From Marchantia polymorpha subsp. ruderalis (lineage: Eukaryota > Streptophyta > Marchantiopsida > Marchantiales > Marchantiaceae): DNA of 64,000 nt. The position numbers and the translations under genes are program-made. Positions 1 through 18,563 of this stretch are shown piece after piece. Numbering within the stretch: the first letter of the stretch is position 1; the number at the start of each line of letters is the position of its first letter. The stretch spans positions 19,262,501 to 19,326,500 of the forward strand of contig AP031352.1 of NCBI GenBank assembly GCA_037833965.1, in the 5' to 3' direction. Below the pieces are notes generated by a model. It did not search any database, was not told the DNA's origin, and saw only the letters and a program-made list of their open reading frames with translations.

Positions 1-1037
1 TAAAGCAGTTTAGGTTTCAAGAAAATCTCAATGGAATTCAATGTGGCAGCCTACATCTTCTTAATCCAACTTCTTCTTAAACTAAGTTCCGATCACCTCA
101 ACTTCTCACCCTCTAATGTCTATATAGAGTTTTAGAATGTAGGGTCCAATACTACTTATTAGCTCTAAACTCTAGGACCTTCAATTGAATTATACCTTTC
201 ACTTTAGTTATATCAACATATACTGCACTTAGATAATACGTTAGGATTGTACCCTTGCTTGGTCTAGATTACAAGTATAAACTCGTGAATATAGATATTG
301 ATACTGATTAGTCACGGAAGCTAAAATCAGAAGATATCAAATCACTTAATCATTTATTTACTTCCAAAGAACACAACAAGAAGAGTGCAAGTAAAATACA
401 TATAAAGAAAAAATAAAAAATGTAGTTAACGCATTATCCTGACAAAGATTGCAAAGTTTGTTTTTTTCAGTAATTTTAAAATTATCAAAATAATGTTTTA
501 AACTAAAAATATTAAATTTATTTTAAAATTCTACATAAAAATGTAACAAACTTATATAAAAATAAATTAAGGTTATATATATTAATTAATATTTAAGAAT
601 TAAAATTATGTAAAAATAATAATTATGACAAGTATTAGTAACTCAAAAAATTCTAAAAAAAATGTCTGAATAATAAATAAATAAAATAAATAAATTATAA
701 AATTTATGCATAAATGATGTTGCTTCATACTTAATATTGTTTCCAATGTTGATATTACACTTAACATAAATAATGCTGAAAATTATTTTCAAAATATTAT
801 CAATATATCAGCATATGTTTATTATAAATTCAATATGTATGAAAAATATTTGTACATAAATCTTTTAAGACAATTGATGGAAAAAAAAAATCTTCTGATA
901 AAAAAATGTTGTTATCAATAATTTATGTCTATATATGTAAAATAAAAATAAAAATTCAAAATTACGATTTAAAGAAGCTGAGTTAAAAATGTATATATTT
1001 CATACCAACAAAGAATCATACATTGATGATTCTAAGT
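1..1037. other. AT-rich intergenic DNA
   Basis: No gene is seen here. The sequence is strongly AT-rich with many stop codons in all frames. It ends at the boundary of the LTR-like element that follows. Confidence 0.7.
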
Positions 1038-1513
1038 TGTTAGAGTTTATACAAGAACTATAGATTGATTAGTTTCATATAATGTAACACTAGGGTTTAG
1101 AGAGAAGTTCACTCGAAGATAGAAACGTAAACTCTGAAGATGAGAGATACCAACAATGGTTCTCCTCTCCCTTATATAGCTCTCACCAACAAGTACAAGG
1201 TGATAAGATCTAATCCCCACCATCCATACCACTCCTAGTGGATGGATGACGTGGCGGATAACCCTAACAAGCACACGGATCGCTGACGTGGCGCACCCAA
1301 CTAACACACTCAATCCTTACCTACAAGCACACGGATTGCTGACGTGGCACTGTCAACTAACACATCCACTCTGTACCTACCAAGTGCGCGGATCGCTGAC
1401 GTGGCAGCTATGACTAGTGCACACTAAAGTATCTACATCAATATTCAGAGTAACCTCTACTTTAGTTCTAACTAACTAAAGATGGTTACATATAAGTAGT
1501 TAATGATCTAACA
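1038..1513 (-). mobile_element. LTR-like element (probable solo LTR), minus orientation
   Basis: A block of about 476 bp is bounded on the plus strand by TGTTAGAG at the left and GATCTAACA at the right, the TG...CA ends typical of LTRs. Read on the minus strand it holds, in order, repeated GCCACGTCA motifs, a TATA-like box (GCTATATAAGG, near 1171-1181) and a leader-like stretch. A diverged copy lies at about 45692-46135 on the plus strand, which is what marks this as a repeat family. The 88-codon open frame inside (1047-1313, minus) has a counterpart in the second copy but resembles no known protein. I take it as LTR sequence rather than a gene. No clear target-site duplication is visible (taagt at the left, atgac at the right). 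Confidence 0.6.
1268..1405. repeat. Tandem repeat of about 57 bp, roughly 2.5 units, inside the LTR
   Basis: The core CGGATCGCTGACGTGGC recurs with starts about 56-57 bases apart (units beginning near 1268, 1324 and 1381; the middle one has a T in place of C). A fourth TGACGTGGC lies just before, near 1244-1252. In the LTR's own orientation the repeats are upstream of the TATA-like box, the position of a U3 enhancer. The ACGTGG core resembles G-box/ABRE-like sites bound by plant bZIP factors; that function is inferred. Confidence 0.7.
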
Positions 1514-2896
1514 ATGACTAGTAATTAGTAATTTTACCAAAGTTAACCAAGAGCTCAGTTATTTATCATCCAGACCATATTTATTATCCATTTTCAAAAT
1601 CAGTTTATTGAACTATCTTTACTATAAATCATTTTTATATGAGTTTGATAACAATAAAACTTTATATAATCAATGTCATCTCATTTTAGTTTGAAGTTTT
1701 TGCTTCAACATTTTGTTTGAAGATAGAATGTTTTTACAATTTGTTAGTAATCTCACGTTTGAAATATAAAACATTTCCATAACATATTATAACACATAAA
1801 ATGTTTGAGTAATTAAACATATATTTTGTACGTTTTTTGTTTATCTAAATTTCATTAAAGAAATACACATGAAATATAAATATCAAAACACATTAAAAAA
1901 TTTCTTTAGATGAAAATTTTCAAATTTTAAGAAGTTCAAATAATTAGAAAATTTTAAGAAAAATCAAAATTTTGCAATTAAATAAAATTTTTAAATCATG
2001 AAAAGCTAAAAAGTATTTTGTTATTAAAATTAAATATATTTGTTTCAAATCAATCAAATATAAATATATAATTCATCAGCACGTCAATTGTTATGTGTTA
2101 TATATATATGATTTTATTATAAGTAGTAGCTATATGCATAATGGCTAGTTTAAAATGACACAAATGATATTTACATCTTGAATGCAATGTTAACACTGCG
2201 ATATTGCTATTTGAAAACAAAATTTATCTTGTTAGAATATTAAGCTACTTTTCAAGTTGCATTAGGCTGAATATCATGGTTTAGTCTTAGGATTAACATA
2301 ATACCATATTGATCATTTACACTTTAGTCAAAATTAAATGAAATTTTTTTTATAAATAATTTTTTTTGCATGAAAATATGATAAAATAATTTTTTTAAAA
2401 GATACAAAATCATTAATCTTATATTTCAATAATAATTATTTTTTAAAATTTTATTTTTAATAAATTTCTGACTTCAAATATATGCAATTGAACAAATATT
2501 AAGAAAAGTAATTGAACTGTTCACACATACTTTAGATTCATCACAGCCTAATGAATAAATTCAACAGATAAAGAAAGGAAAAATTTTTGAATTTGAAATA
2601 ATTTCTAACACAAGTATTTAAATTAGAAATCAAGTATTTATCTAGTATACATTGTTTTTGTACATATGGATACATTTCAAGTTGTGGAATGATTTTTGAT
2701 ACAAACTATAGCAATCAACTAGACAAATTTGTAAGTAGTGAAAAATTTAGTTACATAGATTATATTTTTTCTTAAGTGAAATTTGAAATACAAAGATTTA
2801 AATGAAAAAAATGATAATATTATTAGTTATATAAGATATTATCAAAAAATTGAAAGAAGTAAAAATTAAGCAAATTAATTTTATTACATAAGAAAA
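1514..2896. other. AT-rich intergenic DNA
   Basis: No gene or clear element is seen. The stretch consists of homopolymeric A/T runs and short AT-rich words. Confidence 0.65.
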
Positions 2897-3081
2897 AGGA
2901 GGGGCTAATTATCTCTCGGTTTGAGCTAATTATCCCTCACCCTACTACACTTTACACAATAGAGCTTTGTGATCGGTTAGAGCTATTTTACTTCGTGATA
3001 TAGTCTTTGAGAGAAGTAGTGCACATTACCCTAGGATGAGGTATAATTAGCCCAAACTGAGATATAACTAGCACCTCCCTA
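2897..3081. mobile_element. MITE-like element with long imperfect terminal inverted repeats
   Basis: About 53 bases at the left end (from the word GGGGCTAATTAT) match, with scattered mismatches, the reverse complement of the right end (ending near CTAGCACCTCCC). Both arms carry the words GCTAATTAT and CTC at matching places. The whole unit is about 185 bp, has no coding capacity, and sits in AT-rich DNA, as expected of a small non-autonomous DNA transposon. The superfamily cannot be assigned because no target duplication is clear. Confidence 0.6.
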
Positions 3082-3900
3082 GAAAATATTTAAATTCCAT
3101 ACACATATACTTTTACGTATCAAATTTATCAAAAATAAATAAATTTAAATGTCATATGTTTTATTCATATTAGTTTATTCAATAAACATCAAAGCAATTT
3201 TGATTCATGAGTTTCTGAATTATGGTTTGTAATTTTGTATCTCAATATTGCAAACAAAATCTTAACAAAAAAATATCAAATTATACAGAGGTAAAAAAAT
3301 TCATTTTCTTGAATAAATTCATAATCTATGTCACAACTTGCAAAAAAAATTCTTGCTTGCAAACAAAAAAAAAATATATTTTCATATCACAAAAATTGTC
3401 AGTTATTTATTTATTTATCACTTAAAAGAGCTACAAAATATTTCAATCATATATTTGCATTTTAATTCAACTGTTTGACTTGACTTGAATACTTGTTAAT
3501 TTTTATTTTTTATCTTTCCTTGTAAATTAAGCAAAACTTTTTTCTACTTGCAAATTGTTGTCTACATGACTTTACATGAGAAATATTATATAAAACAAAG
3601 CTAATAGTAGCTGAGATGGCAGACTTTGTTCTACAATATAAGCGCTTGTATTGATTATAAAACATCAACAAAATTTGACAGACTACTGCTTTTTCTTCTT
3701 CCTCTTGAAACTTTACTTGATTTTTTTCTTTACTTCAGCTACAAAAATCATAATTGTTAAATAGAAAACATAAAATTATATACTGACTTTCTCTATTAAA
3801 ATGACATATAAAATGAATTTAAAGGTAATTTTATTTCTTTCCAAAACAAATTGATATACATGATAAATCACAATTTCATTTGTTTCCATCATTTATATCA
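3082..3900. other. AT-rich intergenic DNA
   Basis: Nothing recognisable. The open frame at 3222-3425 is lysine-, isoleucine- and phenylalanine-rich, as random AT-rich sequence gives, and is not called. Confidence 0.6.
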
Positions 3901-4860
3901 AAGCCGCCTATTTTATTAGTCATCACCACATCTTTAATAACTTTTAATCAACTTCTAATTATCACTTAAAAAATTTAAATCAACTATTTCCGTCTTGCTG
4001 AGATAAAACTAGATGAACTGAACTATGTTGCCTGCACAACCAATACAATTGGTGGACGTAATCCTCCACTCTCGTGGAGAAGTTGTAATTCAGAATCATC
4101 TTTGTGAGCTTTATGTTTAATCATGTTATGGCCCTACATCTGTTGCAATTGATACAACAGATTTCTCAGGTTATAATGGATCAAATACATTATCATCCTC
4201 GCCTTATTACTCTCATGTTCATTGTCATGATGAATGATCAAACTTTGTTCTTGATCTAGAAGAATTTGTTCCAAGTTGTTGCTTTCCAAAATATGAAATA
4301 ACCTTTACATGTTGAATAATAAATTTGTTGGCCAACATCTCATCCGTATATCCCATGTTGATGTGCACGAGTCTAAAAAACATTTCTCTAGCAAAGTTGT
4401 GTACTTTCTTAGACCAAACTTTTTAACTTTTAGCCAAGACTTTGTTCACTTTCTTTTTTAATTTGAGACTCAAAACCCATCTCCAGCATCTAGTCTACTT
4501 GAAATAGGTAAGTCACTTTTCACATACTCATTTTTTTCAACTCCAAACATTATTAAGTCTATTTGGAGCGACTTTACAATATTTTTTCCGCAATATTATA
4601 TGGTTGCATTCCAAATGAAGGAAAAAAAAAGAAATAAATATCTTCGAGTCTTCCCTGATCTTTTCTTTGCTATAGCAATAATGTCCCCATGATAGAGCGC
4701 AAGGGATCAGGATCCGTTTGAATATGATTGGGTGATTGAACCCTTGCTTTTTGTAACTTCTTGAAAAGTTTGAAAATTTTTCTATTTCAAAACTCATGAG
4801 ATAAGATACATCATTTGCAAATGCGGACAACACAAGCATAACTTTTGTTTCATAGAGGAG
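3900..4860 (-). pseudogene. Decayed coding-like sequence, unidentified
   Basis: Base composition is less AT-skewed than the flanks. On the minus strand several protein-like stretches appear in different frames, interrupted by stops. Examples are a 100-codon frame at 4537-4839, and shorter stretches around 4020-4330 rich in Gln, Leu, His and Asp that switch frame. This is the pattern of an old coding sequence, perhaps transposon-derived, broken by frameshifts and stops. No domain is recognised, and it could still be chance. Confidence 0.25.
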
Positions 4861-4985
4861 ATTAAAAGTGATTCATTTTGACATCCTCAGCTAGTAAATA
4901 TATTAAAGCACTACACCTGTCTTAAGACCTATAGCCTGAATATGAAGGTCACAAACATGACGACGTATGACTTTGACCTACGTAT

Positions 4986-5327
4986 TGTTGATATAGAGTA
5001 GAAAGACAATAGCCATCTCAGTACCTATGGAGTGAAACAAGATTGGGTCCATCTACATTCAGGGTGAAATCCAGAAGAAGAAAGATTCATGGAGCTGACT
5101 CTGCTAATGCGCGGGATAGTCCAATAAATAAATGACTAATCAGAGACTTTTTGGCGGTTGATGGAGGCGACTGCGGGATTGGAGCAATAAACATTAGCGA
5201 TAGAGCAGAATGAGTGGAAGGCATAATATACCTACGCCAAAATCTGTCATATCAATGAAGCCGTGATCAAGTTTAAGGATTGAGAAGAGGAATGCTTGCC
5301 CTAGCAACTTAAAGATATCAGTTGACA
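4986..5327 (-). mobile_element. Candidate 3' LTR of a decayed retrotransposon, minus orientation
   Basis: On the minus strand a purine run GGGGGAGA (5335-5328) is followed at once by TGTCAACTGATATC, the usual order of polypurine tract and 3' LTR start. The block could end near 4986, where the minus strand reads TATCAACA, giving an LTR of about 340 bp. The second (5' LTR) copy is not found in the window, so the limits are tentative. Confidence 0.35.
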
Positions 5328-7060
5328 TCTCCCCCAGATACAGGTCAAACGACCTCAACAATCGACGAACGTTCCTTGCAATTTAAAGCTCGGATAATTT
5401 TCTTGCCTGGTCCGACGATTTAGAGACAGAATGAATGAAACGGCTTCGTGAGGTTATGAGCTCTCCTGTCGAATCAAGTGAAAAGTGACATGAGTTAAAT
5501 TGAACTATCAGGCTCAAATCCAAGAAAACGTAGCGAATCCGTTTGAAAGTTGCGTAGCACGGTCATGAGTTGCACACATAGTCCTTGATGTAATCGCTTG
5601 TTGATAGACGAAGCAAAATGATGTCCTGTAATTCATATATTGACCACTTTTCAGTAGACATGATATTTGAACCACTCTAAGATGTCGAATTCGTGATATC
5701 TTAAGTGAATTCTAGAAGTCGTGAATCGAAAATTTGCAGATGGAAGTTATTTTTATTGTGCTCAAATGACCTTGCAAACTTCTGCAGATAAAAATCAATG
5801 TATCTTGGATCCCTCATAAGGTCTGGATGCGATGAAAGATGTGTCCATATGAAGTATGTGAAAGACATGTGAGGTTCAAAGCATGATGATTGATTTCATG
5901 CCAATCTCTTTTCAGGTAATGGAATAAGGTTTTACAAGTGAAACTAACATAGCGAAAAATTATTTATTCCTTATGAACATGAATTAGAATTTTCAGGAGG
6001 ATTTATTGATTGTATCTGACTTCGCTAATCAAGAAAACTATATAAGAGGGGCAATAAGTAACTCCTCGAAATGAACCAATAATGCGTCGAAGATGTGAAC
6101 AATGCGTGAGTTCTCTGGTGACATAATTCTCGCTATACGACGTGATTATCCATCTCTCTGCACTGTAGAGGCAACTGTGCGAGGCATATAGGAAGCACAG
6201 AATCCCAACGCAGCAAAATATAGTCCAATGATGCCGGCCGAACGAACGGAAATACCGTTATGATGTTGAATTGGTCCTCAGCTCGAGAGGTGGTACTCTC
6301 GGTGCACATCAGTGGCAGAAGGAAAAATCAGAGGCAACGTGGCAGGAGATTGAAAAACCTCTGTCAGCCGGTGGTTCGGTTGATTTGATTTCTCCCACCA
6401 GCCATCATTGGCACAACCATTATTTGTAATCCAGCGTCTAATCAGCGGTAGCCGCAGTTTAATACGACGCAGGATATGGCCTGGACGCCTTCACCGGGTG
6501 GAGTTTTACCTGTGGCTAGCACAACCTGTAGTATGAAGAATCCACCCATTTCGCAGCCGTGATGGAAGGGGCTGGAATCGTGAGCCTCATTAACGAAATG
6601 AGCAACACGTTTTTAATCTGTTGGACTGCGATTGAGCTTCGTTTGTGTCCGCGTCTTGTCGTTCCGGCATGGCAGAATTTGAACGAACTGCACGCCTCAA
6701 CGATACAGGATCCGACAAAAGGGATCAAGTTTTTGTATGCTTTCCCACGATCCCTTGGCCTGGTGACAGTCGGTGGCCATGGTCTCGATCATTCCTGCGC
6801 AGGACACACGTCCACTTGGCGAAGCAGTGTCCCGAGCTCGAGCATGACGCGATGAAATATCCTCTCCAGGAGCAGCTTACCGATCCCATCGCCCCACGTG
6901 CGCTGTTCACCTGACACAGTCCTAGACTCCCGACGATTGGGCCTCGAACGCGGAATCAGATCTGATATTAATTTTCTGATACTCTCAGAGAAAGTAACAT
7001 TCGCATTGTGCTCACGTTTGGACAAAAGGTGTGAGACTTCAATTTTGTAGACCACACTAA
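5328..7060 (-). mobile_element. GC-richer decayed region, probably internal retroelement remnant
   Basis: This block is markedly richer in GC than its surroundings and lies on the internal side of the polypurine tract described at 5328-5335. It holds overlapping short frames on both strands between 6516 and 7055 (largest 98 codons). None shows reverse transcriptase, integrase or protease motifs that I can recognise. I read it as the eroded body of the retroelement. An unrelated decayed gene is possible. Confidence 0.3.
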
Positions 7061-9323
7061 TCTGAAGAAAGCTAGTCTAAGGATCGGTTTGACAAAAGAA
7101 CACACGCCGATGGGGGTTCGGAGAATGTTTTTAAGACTCATAAATGTAAGGAAAATGTGTCGAGGCTACTTGGTCGTCATCATCAATTCTCACAAGCTTG
7201 TACAAGATCTGGAGAATTTGTGGAATATTTAAGTAAAACTTAGTAATAAAGCCAAAAATACGAGAATCTTCCACTGAGTATCACATGGACTAAACCAAGG
7301 GACTAGCCTCAGTAGCATCACAAAGCTGAACGTCATAAAACAACTATATGATATATGAATCTTTACCTTGAAGTTATAGTACACTATATGTGCATTCTAA
7401 GAAGCATCACTTAAAGAGATTTCATGTTCTAAAAAATGCATGAATCCTTTCTTTATGTAAGGAGCTGTTTAAAAAATATCTTAGGGAATATGATTAAAAT
7501 ATGATCTATTGCACATGTCAAATAGTATCAATATTGCATGGACATTGTTTCACTCGGATAACACTTTAACACATGGTCATAGAGTATTACTTATTGTGAG
7601 CTGCAATTTCTACTCTTCTCCTCATTCATATGCATTATAATGTAAAAGAATTGATAATATTTATCCAAAAATTTTCATAATTCCGAAAAAAATTTAATTT
7701 TCTATAAATAATTGCTATGTGATATTGTTACGGTGTCTTTATTTTGATCTGTTTTATTTTCATTTTTAAAAATTCTTTAAGGAGCACATTTTAATGAGAC
7801 GATTTATCAGCATGCTATACACAGATTTTTTGTACTAAAGGCATAAAAAATTTACATCGATTCCAATTGCTTTCAATTTTTTAGAAGAAGTTATCCATAC
7901 AAGCTTTATAGCTTTCTAATTGGATATGAATTTTTTTTTAGTTTGATAATATTGTGATCCAATATGGATGTCAAAACTAGGTAAAATGAACCAAGAAAGA
8001 AATGAAAGAAATGGTTACTTTGATATGTCGAAACTTTCATAACACTTTCAAAATGATGCTATCACAATCAAATTCCAACTTTTCAATTTTGAATATCTTA
8101 TCAAGTGCTAACCATCTTAGTGAATTTAATCTTTGAGAATATCCTTATCTATGCAAGTCGAAATCGATTTTGTCTCGATCTTGACTAAATTTTTTTTTCT
8201 CCTTGTTCATTATTGATTGTACTCTCTACGATTAATGAAACTTTGAAATCAAAAACAACGTTGATCCTTTAAACAAGATCGATTTGACAACATCCTCAAA
8301 AGAAAATGTACATCCCTGCACAACCTAGTGAACTCCCAATAAAACTTCAAAAATTTGACCAAATATCATATACTGTTCAAGTGTATGATTTGTACTCACA
8401 ATACATGGATTTATGATTTACCCTCTCAAACTAGTTCAAAATGGCTTATTCTTCAATGACTTCATACTATGTCAATGCTATTTCATCTTGTCATGTCAAC
8501 TTCAACACCATATACTTGATAGCATCATGGATAATTTTCATATGTTTATTAAAACTATAAGTAACATATGGTTCGTTGCATGTGAGGTAAAATCAAATGT
8601 TCTATTTATGAAATTTTAAATAGTTGTATTAAGTCAACACAAATAAACGATTTAGTTAGAACAATGCTCTAAAAATTACCTATGTTCTTCAGAAACCTAG
8701 TGGGTGGTACAAATCCATTAAAAGATTTTATGATGGAGTCTGCTGAGACTCATGACTGATCTTGTATTATCATCTTTAACCTTTTTCATGACATTTGCTC
8801 AACACATCGAGTCATCAGTTCGTATTTTTGTTTTCATGGTGGCCAATCGGTTCACAATTGCAGCTATAATAGTACGTACGGTAAAATCAAAGATAAGGAG
8901 ATAGAATTGGGTATATAGACTTTCTAAAGATCAATTATTATTATTTCCTTCCGCAAAATAAGTACTCTTTAATAAGAATAAATTCTTAAATTTTTAATAA
9001 TTATATACGATTTTCCTTTAAAATTGTATGCAGTGTGACTCATAAGTCAATATAACCACAAATAGCTTATACAGTTTGAATCCAAGTACAGGTCATTTAG
9101 TGCACGGAGTTTTAGGAAGCACTGGATTTCTGTCATTTCTAGGTGACGCGATATATTATGTATATACTCACCATCGCATTGGGTAAAGTTTAGATCGCAA
9201 ATACAAATTAGCCCCAATGTTTAGACCAGCAATCCTTTCGACTGAACTTTGGGTTTAACTCCTCGAGTTATCGGCCTAGGCTGCTACAAACTTCATTTCT
9301 TAACGGTATTTCTTGGGGAAATT
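7061..9323. other. Intergenic DNA, no recognisable feature
   Basis: Mixed to AT-rich sequence without a convincing gene. The 68-codon frame at 8413-8619 has no recognisable motif. Confidence 0.55.
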
Positions 9324-9781
9324 TGCTTGATGGGACCCATACGTTCCATTTTAGCCTATTGGACCCATGGACATGGTCGGGTCACCGTCAATTATGTTCT
9401 TGTAACTGATTTGTTTTCATTTAATGAAAAATAATAATTTCTTCCCGAATTTAAGTTAGTAATATTTTCTATGGCTCCCAATCTTCATCATGGAAGAGTC
9501 CAATTTCTCACGTCCCATAATGATTTTACAGTTATAATATATACACATAATCTACTCACTCGTTACTTTTTTTTTCTAAAACGTTTGATCAAAATCATGT
9601 CAGTTACGTATTTTGGTCCCTGAAATGCATTTCACTTTTCAACAAAGAGCCTAAGTGCTTTTCCTAACCCGGATTGAAAGGAATTACAAGAACTCGCAGT
9701 AGAACATCGGTGAATGTGGATTGAAATGCCATAGGAAAGGTCCCATAGGGTAAAATGGAACTTCAAGGGTCCCATCAAGCA
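9324..9781. repeat. Inverted repeat pair, 43-bp imperfect arms (candidate small transposon)
   Basis: The left arm (9324-9366) begins TGCTTGATGGGACCC and contains TTCCATTTTA. The right arm (9739-9781) is its near reverse complement, containing TAAAATGGAA and ending GGGTCCCATCAAGCA. The arms are 43 bases each with a spacer of about 370 bases. A further GGTCCCATCAAGCA lies just outside at about 9799-9812, so the motif occurs three times. No transposase is encoded. It may be a non-autonomous element or nested copies of one. Confidence 0.6.
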
Positions 9782-10075
9782 GTCAATGTTCTGATGTGGT
9801 CCCATCAAGCATATTTTCTTGTATTTCGTGAAGGGTTCTAATACGAGGCTTGTTAGTTCTCTGATGCAAGGTGTCAAAGGCTGAGTATGATTGTGAGGCG
9901 TTGATGTAAATTACGGTGAAGAATGATAGGACTCTTTATGTCGTGTGTGCTTGTGAGCTATTTATTCTTTGTGTTGTGCTTGAAAATGTTCTCCACCATG
10001 ACGTAGCAAATTTCCAAATGGCCACTCGTGGAGGAACACTCACGCACGTGCCATACTGGCGGGGAAGGTTGGAAG

Positions 10076-10249
10076 CCCCAAACCTGTTTATGATCTATAA
10101 AAGAATTAACAACTGTAGTGTTACCTCCTTCCGAAAAGGAAGAGACACCACATTTATTAAATCCCCAAACCTGTTTATGATTTAAAAAGAATTAATAACT
10201 TTAGTGTCACCTCCTTCCGAAAAGGAAGAGACACTACAATTACTAAGTC
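10076..10249. repeat. Tandem duplication, 87-bp unit, two copies
   Basis: Copy 1 starts at CCCCAAACCTGTTTATGAT (10076) and copy 2 at the same words 87 bases later (10163). Both contain CCTCCTTCCGAAAAGGAAGA and differ at a few positions, mainly small changes in the first third. There is no coding function. The unit itself carries the small palindrome CCTTCCGAAAAGGAAG. Confidence 0.85.
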
Positions 10250-10829
10250 TTTCCTCGATCGTTATAACTCTCGAAACATTTTGGCTGGCCTTTACCTTCC
10301 AAACCCCGAGTGGAAATCTGGAACTGACCTCAAGCACGCGGCTCTCCACGACCCTCCGTTTCTGAAGTTCTTCATCTCAATGGCACACATGAAAGGAGAA
10401 GTAAGGTTGTGAGATTTAGCGTGACGTAACGTCAAAAAGTCTCATCATCCGTGAGGAAAAAGTTGCACTGCCAGTCCCACAAGCTGAACAGCTTAATAAA
10501 CTGCGCTATGCGTCGAGACGGCGACAAAGAATTAACAGGGATAAACGCAATTGGTCTGGGGTTGCCCAACCAACTATTGTCAGTAAGCCTCTCAAGTGTT
10601 TTGCTCTTTTCTTCTTTTGTATGTTTTAGACGCAGAAGATTTGCTACTGCTGCGGCAGTGTCCAAAGGAAGCTGCAGAGCAAGCAAAAACTTTGGGATGT
10701 GGATGCTTCTTTATTTATGCCTGCTCAAGTCTCGTTAATTCTATCTTCGCCCAGAAATATCGGTCTCATGTACACCTGTGAAACATGATGTCTAGGATCC
10801 ACCCTTCTACTCATAACTTGCCAGTGAAC
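10250..10829. other. Intergenic DNA downstream of the copine gene
   Basis: Moderately GC-rich. Overlapping 84-96 codon frames on both strands (10432-10738) have no recognisable motif and are not called as genes. The region ends at the putative polyadenylation signal of the minus-strand copine gene. Confidence 0.5.
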
Positions 10830-10835
10830 TTTATT
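10830..10835 (-). terminator. Candidate polyadenylation signal of the copine gene
   Basis: AATAAA on the minus strand, about 250 bases after the copine stop codon, a normal distance for a plant 3' UTR. Called from position and motif only. Confidence 0.4.
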
Positions 10836-11084
10836 AGATTGAAGGATTAAACAAAATCTACAGAGACAAAAGCCAATCAACGCAGTCCAAAGGCAAAGCT
10901 TGATCTTATGTGACCTGCGATAATGTTATACACTGTTGACCCCAGGCAAAGGGCTCTTTCTGACATGAAGTGTTGGTGAAGTGTGTAGGGCGGACAGTCG
11001 GAAAATGATTACAAAAGCACTCGCAGAGGTATTCAGCAGCTGACAAAAGGAAACACGAAATAATCCAAAATGAACTTGGTTTGT

Positions 11085-18563
<7,479 letters not shown>

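Noticed and set aside
1047..1313. 88-codon minus frame with a homologous frame at 45859-46137
   Set aside because: Both are inside copies of an LTR; the similarity is explained by shared repeat descent.
3222..3425. 67-codon plus frame
   Set aside because: Lys/Ile/Phe composition typical of random AT-rich DNA.
6559..6855. 98-codon plus frame
   Set aside because: Overlaps open frames in both strands within a decayed GC-richer repeat; no motif.
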